From the NCBI GenBank assembly GCA_012976225.1, contig JAAVVG010000016.1:310001-374000 (forward strand): a stretch of 64,000 bases of DNA, written 5' to 3'. Shown here piece by piece: positions 57,401-64,000 of this stretch. The notes under the pieces were generated by a model that saw nothing but the letters and a program-made list of their open reading frames with translations, did not search any database and was not told the origin of the DNA. Made by a program: the position numbers and the translations under genes. The stretch comes from Golubevia sp. BC0850 (lineage: Eukaryota > Basidiomycota > Exobasidiomycetes > Golubeviales > Golubeviaceae). Each line of letters begins with the position of its first letter. Positions within the stretch are counted from its first letter, which is position 1.

Positions 57401-60042
57401 TCAACATTCAACATTTACCAGCTCTTCAGATCTTATTTTGACGACTATCGAACAAGGATCTTTGACGAGTAGCCAATGACCTTTGATTGACTTTACGAAC
57501 TTATTGGGATTGAAATCATTCTGATTGAGTTGCAGATGGAGAAAGAACAGTGAGAAGTGGAAAGTTGAACGAAGAATTGGAGGACAACAGAGTTGAACGT
57601 TGAACTCACTGCGAACTCGACTTCAAAACTTTGAACAAATCTAGCTAGGAAAAGCCTGATCTCCACCAAGGCCAGCTGTTTACCGATACAAGCTGGCAGT
57701 GACGAGAGCGAACCGACTTCAGCGCGACAACTTCGAAACATGGCCTCATCATTTTGAGATCATTTCTATCTTATACTAACCTGTCTGACCATATCCAAAG
57801 GCACAAAAGGCCTTCGAATTATGAAATGTCTCTTTCGAAGCAGCCAGCCATCTTTCAGGTTTGAAGTCGTTGGGAGAACTGAAGTTCTTTGGACTTCTAT
57901 GCATGGCAAAAGATGGAGAGGAGATGATGACATCTCCTGGAATTCTGATTCCTGACTTCAAAGAGATTCCTTCAGGTGGAGTTACTCTTTGAAGTCCGCT
58001 AGAGACTGATTCGAATTGCAGAGAAAAGAAAGCCATATTTGAAAGTGAGCTCGAGGAGACTTTAAAGGTGACCAAGGAATTTTTCTGAGGAAGCAGAACT
58101 CACCTGGAGGCCAGAGTCTCAAGGTCTCTTGGATCACAGCATTCAGGAAAGGACAATCTTTTGCTAGTCTCTCTAGATCGTCTGCAACTGAGCCAGAGAA
58201 GCAAGTGTCGATCTCTTCTTGAAGTTTCTGATAAGTACCATTAGTAGAGATGAGATTGAATATTGCCAGGCACATGGTAATAGAGCTGGGATCGAAGGGG
58301 TATTTGTTGACGCGGAGAAGAAGAAGTGAAGCAAGAGAAAAGGGAGAAGCTTGTCAACTATCAATGAAAAAGAACCCTCAAACCAAGCCAAAAAGCTTCT
58401 GACTTTATCGTGACAGGCCTCACACCTACCTTGTATCCGCTCCAGCCACCACGAGTAATCCAGCATCTGCTTGAAGTTCACCAAAGCTCAACTTCTTTCC
58501 AGAATTCTTACTTCCTGCTAGAATGTGAGAGAAGATGTCTGCTTGTCCAGGATGGGTTTGAAGACGCTCTTCTAAGACTTTTCTAATCCATCTCTCTTGA
58601 TGAACCGCAGGAGTTGGGATCGGACGGATGAGAGCGGGCATATAAGGGATGTCTCCGATCTTTGGAAGGGAAGGGATGAAGAGGTGGGGTTCAGATGTCA
58701 GAGTTGAAATTCGAGTCAAGATTTTAAGAAGGGGTTGACTTACTGCTAAGATCTTGGAGACGTTCTTTTGAATGAGCTGTGGATTTCAAAGAGAGTAGGG
58801 AAGGGTGGAAGAGAAGTCGACGTCGGTAAAGGATGAGAGGAAACGGAAATAGAGGAGCTTGGCTTCAGTTGAGGGTGGCCTTCCAAAAGCTCTCGTAGAC
58901 TTTTGAATCATTACTTTCAGCCAGCTCTCAGACTCACCTCTATAGGTTTAGCGGTCTTAGCCTCGAAGCTCTTACTGAAGCCCAACAGGCCAATAATGTC
59001 AAACCCAAGCCAAGAGGTTATCATTCCCAGATCGATAACCTTTCCCTCTTCTTTTGAGACTTCAGAGATAGAAGCATTGGTTTTACTTTTGATGGAACCT
59101 TCATAGTCTTTTAGAGATCTCGTCGAAAAAGCTTCTTCCCACCCATTCCTTTTTCTGGAGGCGTGATCTGACATGAGAGGAGTTGTGAGGAGACTGTCGG
59201 CACGGAACTCTTTTGATTCTCTTAGGAATGAGCTGAAAGTAGGACCGAAAGAGTTGAAAGAGAATGTAAAAAAAGGAGAGAGGCGAGAGAAGGAAGTCAG
59301 CAATTCTAAGACTCGAAGGAAGATGGCGCTTCCCCCGATCCTAGGCGACCCAGAAGACTTGACTGCTTCATCATAGAGATGAATCTAGTAGAGAACGTCT
59401 TCAGGTCTCAACACTCACTAAAAAGGACCTCTCGATAAGCCAATGGCTCCGTAGATGGAGGGCAGCTCGTCAGGATCATTGATCGATAGCTCACGAGGAC
59501 CAATCCTCACTATTGTTCCGTACTTTTCATGGCACTTTTGGATGATAAATGGTCGCTGAACAACCAAAGAAGAGATTCAAAGAGTGATAGTCACAGAGAA
59601 GTGAGTCGGCGCTGATTGATACTCTTCTTCGTTCGTTCTTTCACCTATCTGCTTCTGTACTTACCTGGCCATTTAGATCCACTGGAACCATGAACCATTT
59701 TGAAAGACTGAATTTGATTGGACCCGGGAATGACTTCAACCTATGAAACTTGAGTCTATAAAGAATCATAGATGAAGAAACTGTGAGAGCGAGGATGAAG
59801 GTGGATCTTGCTGAAAGTAGAAAGGACGAAGTAAGAGGTTGATCCCATAACTTGTGAATGAAGATTATTTGAATCAAGTTGTAGAGTAAGAGAGAATGGA
59901 AGGCCTGACGGGAACCTGGTTCTCTGAATTGAGAGAGATAATGAAGAGCGAAGGCTAGAAGGATTGGAAGGTAGCAGAGAATGAGAGTTGGAAATTGAGG
60001 AGAGAAATGAGTGGAAGTTGAAAAATCTAGTGACAATTGCAT
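57401..60042 (-). CDS. Cytochrome P450 with hydrophobic N-terminal region
   Basis: Nine exons (60042-59665, 59555-59419, 59232-58938, 58776-58744, 58659-58430, 58285-58104, 58005-57781, 57692-57610, 57520-57401) join to 560 residues without a break. Landmarks: the oxygen-binding I-helix VVAGADTSSIT, the K-helix QETLRLWPP (ExxR), FKPERW, and the heme loop FGYGQTACIGKQL with the axial cysteine, split by an intron. The C-terminus reads NDFNPNKFVKSIKGHWLLV. The N-terminus has several hydrophobic stretches (LILCYLPILLAFALHYL; FILALTVSSSMILYRL) before FPGP, a layout common in basidiomycete P450s. It should be an ER-bound monooxygenase; substrate unknown. No pathway partners are adjacent. Exon 4 is only 33 nt. 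Confidence 0.92.
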
Positions 60043-60437
60043 CTTTTTTGTAATCAGGAATTAGAGATAGAGAGAGAAGAAGACTTTGAACCTTGGTTTC
60101 TGGAAGCAGGTTCGGACAGGTTTACCCGTCACAGACAAATTTCGGTCAATCCTTGCTTTGAACTGAGTCTGAACCTATCATTTTCATCCTGTTCTCTCTT
60201 CTGTTGGTACATAGTGAAAACTGGTTCTCATGGTTCTCAAGTCTTGCAGGCCTGGGGCGATCTGATGACCGATGACGCTGTGCATCGAGAGAGAGAACGA
60301 ATTAGGATCAAGAATCTCTTCTTCTCTTCCAAACCACTACACCATTCCCATCCAAATTTGTTTCTCCTACATTTGCGACCAAGCTCAACAAAGTGTGCAC
60401 CACCTACACTCATCTCTCTTTTCTTCCCTCGATCGAA

Positions 60438-61668
60438 ATGGATCAAGTAACACAAGTCAGCCCGGAAGCTCGTAAAAGAACATCACCAGCAAATATTGAA
60501 ACTCTGCCGGAAGAAATAGCAGCTCAAATAGTAGACCAGGTCAGAAGTTGGACCACTTTGGTGGAAGATGAACGAGAAAAAAACCGAGTGAGAAGCTGGG
60601 ACATCTCTCGTTTCTTCAATCTGAAACCTCTTTACCCAGCAGCTGACCTAGCTCTGTCTTCATTCACAACCCAGGTTCAGAGACTCGACCCTCAGAGCCT
60701 TGTCTTTGACGTCCAGGCTGGGCTATCAAAGTTACTCTCATTTCTCATCAGAAACCTCCGCCTCTTCTGCTTTCTCTCAAGTCTTGGAAAGAGATATGGA
60801 CTCCGGACCGCAAGTTGGATCACGGGCTCTTTGGCGATCATGAATCGACTCTGACAATCGAATTTCTGTTCCTCTTTCTCAACTCGCCTCGCTGGTCTCT
60901 TCAATCTCAAATCAATACGACTCTTACAAGGCAGTGCCTCGTGTAAAACGTAAGCTCTACCGAGACGAAGCAGTGATGAATGCGGTGAAGACCTTCTTCA
61001 GCAAGCTTCAGAGCCTACAGACAATAGTAATTCTTCATTCGCAGGTTTGGAAGCTGCCTCTATTGGAGCGAGTCGGAGGGAAAGAGATTCCTTGCTTCTT
61101 TCCTCGCCAACTCACTCAAACAGCTACATATCGGGAGATGTGAAGATCCTAAGGACGATCTCCCTGCCAACAAGGCCGTCTGGCTCCTCTGCTTCTGTCC
61201 TCTTCTATGTCAAGCCATTCTCACTCTCACTATCACGAATAAATCAGAATCCTTTCTGGAAGAGTACCACGAGATTTTCACCGGGTTTTCAAAGATTGAA
61301 GACTTAGCTCTAGAGGGTTACTTTACTTACGATCAGTCAGATAGAAGCACTTGGTGGGGATTGCCTTGGGAAAGTCGGAGGAGTTGGAGACTAGGAAGTC
61401 GAAAGTCAGACGCTATTGGAGACCCTTCTATCGGTTACAAAGCAGCTCAGCTCTCTGGAGATTTGGATATCTTCGAACGAAAGAGAGGGAGACCAATCCC
61501 GTGTCACTTCAGAGTCTCTTTCTGTCCTGTTAGAAAGATCGCAGGGAACCTTGACTCACATGAGAATTCTTGGGCTTGATGGGGTTCCAGAGCCCAAAGT
61601 GGTCGATTACAGTCTTTTCAAACAGCTTAGATTTATCTGGACAGGAAGCCTGAAGATATCTTTCTAAG
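60438..61668 (+). pseudogene. F-box-like family A, copy 3 (broken and truncated)
   Basis: The first exon (60438-60588) is intact: MDQVTQVSPEARKRTS, IETLPEEIAAQIVDQVRSW, EDEREKNR, then a GTGAG donor. The second exon starts near 60677 with FRDSTLRALSLTSRLGYQS. KLYRDEAVMNAVKTFFSKL, KLPLLERVGGKEI, NKAVWLLCFCPLLCQA and SFLEEYHEIF follow, but in different frames. The last recognised block is VPEPKVVDYSLFKQL, ending near 61668. The C-terminal LRR-like part and last exon are absent. Beyond it, an unrelated F-box relic begins on the opposite strand. Blocks 61170-61290 are almost the same as in copy 2, which lies 21 kb away in the same orientation. Confidence 0.65.
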
Positions 61669-61890
61669 GCGGGTGAAAAGGTGCCAGAAGATGTTGAGGA
61701 GATCTAGATCAGCACATGATCACCCAGAAGCAAATCGCATCCTCGGCACTCACAAATTGACCGAACAACTTTAGGTCTCAACTTACCAATAAGCTGGATC
61801 TATATCGAGGTCTGCCACCTCTCCCACCACCGCTCTTATTTCTTTCAAAGCGTCGTCGTCAAACTTCTCGAAGAAAACCACAATTTTTCT

Positions 61891-62930
61891 TCAAGGCTCC
61901 ATCGCTTCTCCTCTCGTCACCAAAGAACTTCCCGTCATAGCCTTTCTGCTTTTAGCCAAAGGCAGCAGACTTTCTAGGTCATCATCATTCTTTGATTCGA
62001 CTCTTAGAATTTTGAGGGTGGGACAGCTCAAAATAAAGGCCACAGGTTCTAGATTACAACACCACAGCTTGGAGATTGAAGGGATACTGAGATGAAGCGA
62101 GCTAGTAAATAGTTGGAGTGTTGGAGGAACTCTCATCCAGGTAGGAAATCTGAGTGAATTCTCGTCCAGCTACATAGCCTGAAAAGAAGGAAGCTGCAGT
62201 CGTTATGGTCGAGTGGTAGGCTGCTTAGAAAGGAGACGAGGGTCTGTAAGCGGCTTGGGTACTTGACTTTGAACTGAGGATGGATCGACAGCCACAGTAC
62301 TTGCAGTGACCCGGCAACGACTCGATCTTTTCTTGAAGGGCCTATTCTTGAGACCGCATTGCTTGCTTCCAATCTGACGTCTACTAGGTTGGGAAGCTTT
62401 GATAGAAGGTCTGCGAAGGCTTCTCTTTCTCCAACTGGGATGGAAGGGACTGAGAATTTGAAGCCCTGAAGACTCTCCTTGACGAAGAGATCCGATGACC
62501 GAGAAAAGATTAGAATGAGTTGGGTCTTCCTGGGTCTGAATTGAAACCTCACGAAGAGTAGAATCGCTTCTCTGCTTGAATTGTTCTAGGACGGAAAGAC
62601 TGCTCTCTAATCTTATGAAATGCAGCTCAAGAATTCCTACAAGATTCAACTGCCGTTAGAAGGTAAACGGACAGCTGACAGGCAACTGATAGAGCCAGCT
62701 TCGAATCGTCGATCCAGTCCTCTCCTTGAGCCTTGATTGGATCTCTGGCTTGGTCCTTTGAGACAGCTCTTGATTTGAAATGAGCTCCGAATTGATTCTC
62801 TCGAGAACTTTTGAGATGATGCAAATTCGATGAATCGTTGCAAAGTCAAGAAGCTTTGGCAGTCAAATTCTTGTTCCCTCCGACCACTCATCCTCAAAAC
62901 TTGTAGGTCAATTAAAGGTGAGAATAACAA
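61891..62930 (-). pseudogene. F-box gene relic, partner of the gene at 63.2 kb
   Basis: Blocks ESSLSVLEQFKQRSDSTLRE, VSIQTQEDPTH and AGSLQVLWLSIH match ESSLSVIDQFDKASGSTLRE and SMQVLWL of the neighbouring plus-strand gene. The F-box proper is not recognisable; in its place lies DSKLALSVACQLSVYLLTA, part of an 80-bp dispersed repeat. Several frame changes and stops interrupt the LRR part down to about 61891. The two genes stand head to head about 250 nt apart, which fits an inverted tandem duplication followed by decay of this copy. Confidence 0.55.
62654..62738 (-). repeat. Dispersed ~80-bp repeat, copy 2
   Basis: Minus-strand partner of the repeat at 37589-37670. The shared core includes ATCGACG, TTCGAAGCTGGCTCTATCA and GTTGCCTGTCAGCTGTC. 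Confidence 0.7.
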
Positions 62931-63179
62931 TCAGATGGAAATCCAGAAAGTGATTGTACAGCTTTGATCTCAGAGTCAACATCACATCATGTTTGATGTT
63001 TGATCAACTCATTCGTTATCTATCATCTCCTTCCCTCCTTTTCTTTCTCCAATAAAGCAGTCAGTCCACTTTGACTCTGAGTCGATCGCTATCCTTCGTC
63101 AATTCCGCTCACAAATAGATTGCCATTATATTGTATCCATCTTTTCGATTGTCAACTAGAAAGAGCCACCTTCCATAAG

Positions 63180-64000
63180 ATGAACATCAACCAATCGCTA
63201 CCACCCGAGACTCTTCTCTCGAGCTTCAAGCGTCTGGATACAAAGCAAGTCGTCAAAGTCAGAGCAGTGTGCAAACGGTGGTTAGAACTGATTACAGATG
63301 ATGTATCATTCTGGAGGATTCTCAACTTATCTGTTCCAAGTTTCGAGAGCAGTCTTTCAGTCATAGATCAATTCGATAAAGCAAGTGGCTCTACTCTTCG
63401 GGAAGTCTCAATTCAGGTCCAAGAAGGACCGACGTATTCTGATCTTGTTTTAGTTGTTGATTCCCTTCAGATGTCAAGTCAAAGTGATCTCGTCTTAATC
63501 CTCAAGTTGCTTCACCTATCATGGTCATTAGTAGGAGCGATAACGGAACTTCTTCTCTCAAACCTCCCCTACCTAGTAGACGTCAGATTTGGAGTACACG
63601 TTGAACATCAAAGAGTCCGCCTTTTGAGAGAGACCTCTCAGTCGTTTCTGGGTCCATGCAAGTGCTCTGGTTACCAATCTCTCTTAGGTTTTCCATCAAC
63701 CACCGTAGTCTCTTTCGATCTCTCACCTCCTTCAGAAACTTCATGGAACTAGGTCATAGAGAATGCAGGAATCTTCTAGAAGCTTCCGCTCGAACGTTGA
63801 AAGACCTGAGCATCAGCATTGGTCTGTCAACTGGAGAATCAGTTCCTCCACTAGAATTTCCCTCGTTGGAAGTTTTGGAATTGTATGAGGAGTCAGCTGT
63901 ATTTCCAGCTTGGATGAAGGTAAATTCCAATCTCAAACTCTACGCTGAAGTCCTTCCCTCCAATTTGCCTTCAATTTCGGAAGTGTGGGTCTTTTATTTG
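63180..64000 (+). CDS. F-box/LRR protein, partial at window end (one frame change)
   Basis: ATG at 63180 begins MNINQSLPPETLLSSFKRLD, followed by KQVVKVRAVCKRWLELITDD and VSFWRIL. This is a textbook F-box (LP...VRxVCxRW...FW), which would bind Skp1 in an SCF ubiquitin ligase. An LRR-like region follows (STLREVSIQVQEGPT; LSNLPYLVDVRFG). The first frame closes at 63752. Comparison with the relic at 62 kb shows the true continuation, SMQVLWLPISL ... LKDLSISIGLSTGES ... LEFPSLEVLEL, in another frame, so a frame change lies near 63620-63660. The gene continues past the window edge, possibly after an intron near 63921. Whether it is functional cannot be judged. Confidence 0.6.

Noticed and set aside
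59300-59418. A break in the P450 gene after GPF
   Set aside because: The nearer acceptors give stops, but the acceptor at 59233 (TTTCAG) restores the frame and the expected P450 sequence.

Overview
The window is fungal nuclear DNA, almost certainly from a basidiomycete. Most genes carry many short introns (about 45-400 nt, 5' splice site usually GTGAGT), tiny exons occur, and the gene content (four-helix DUF7598-type membrane protein, P450 with several N-terminal membrane helices, DUF4112 protein, GPI-type secreted proteins) fits that group. I cannot name the species. I saw no transposon, virus-like element, tRNA, rRNA or CRISPR array. Gene models were spliced by hand; in the models given as CDS the exon phases sum to an uninterrupted reading frame, except where stated.

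Layout. 0.3-3.6 kb holds two broken F-box/LRR-like genes. 4.8-9.2 kb holds a peroxisomal (C-terminal AKL) acyl-CoA synthetase of 9 exons, a deleted relic of the F-box-like family, and an 86-residue secreted protein in three short exons. 10.4-17.2 kb holds a four-helix membrane protein with a frameshift at an A run, an unknown signal-peptide protein, and translation factor eIF5. 17.6-35.2 kb holds two oligopeptide transporters (OPT family) in inverted orientation, facing each other across a SEC24-family COPII gene with a long N-terminal extension and an unknown charged protein. 36.1-38.4 kb holds an AhpD-like protein and an unresolved plus-strand gene end. 40.9-43.7 kb holds two paralogous secreted proteins transcribed divergently from a shared 0.9-kb promoter. 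45.9-49.2 kb holds the SRP receptor alpha subunit (SRP101) with a 31-nt first exon. 52.2-56.8 kb holds a secreted PEBP-like protein with a GPI-type tail, an Ala/Thr-repeat secreted protein and a DUF4112 protein. 57.4-60.0 kb holds an intact 560-residue cytochrome P450. 60.4-64 kb holds further F-box-like relics and a true F-box gene that runs off the window.

Two themes stand out. Household secretory-pathway genes (SEC24, SRP101), plus eIF5, sit among fast-changing secreted proteins. Interspersed with them is a dispersed family of F-box-like proteins: six copies in 64 kb, every one damaged, some recently duplicated. This looks like a birth-and-death gene family. The OPT pair, with GC-AG introns in only one copy, is an older duplication.
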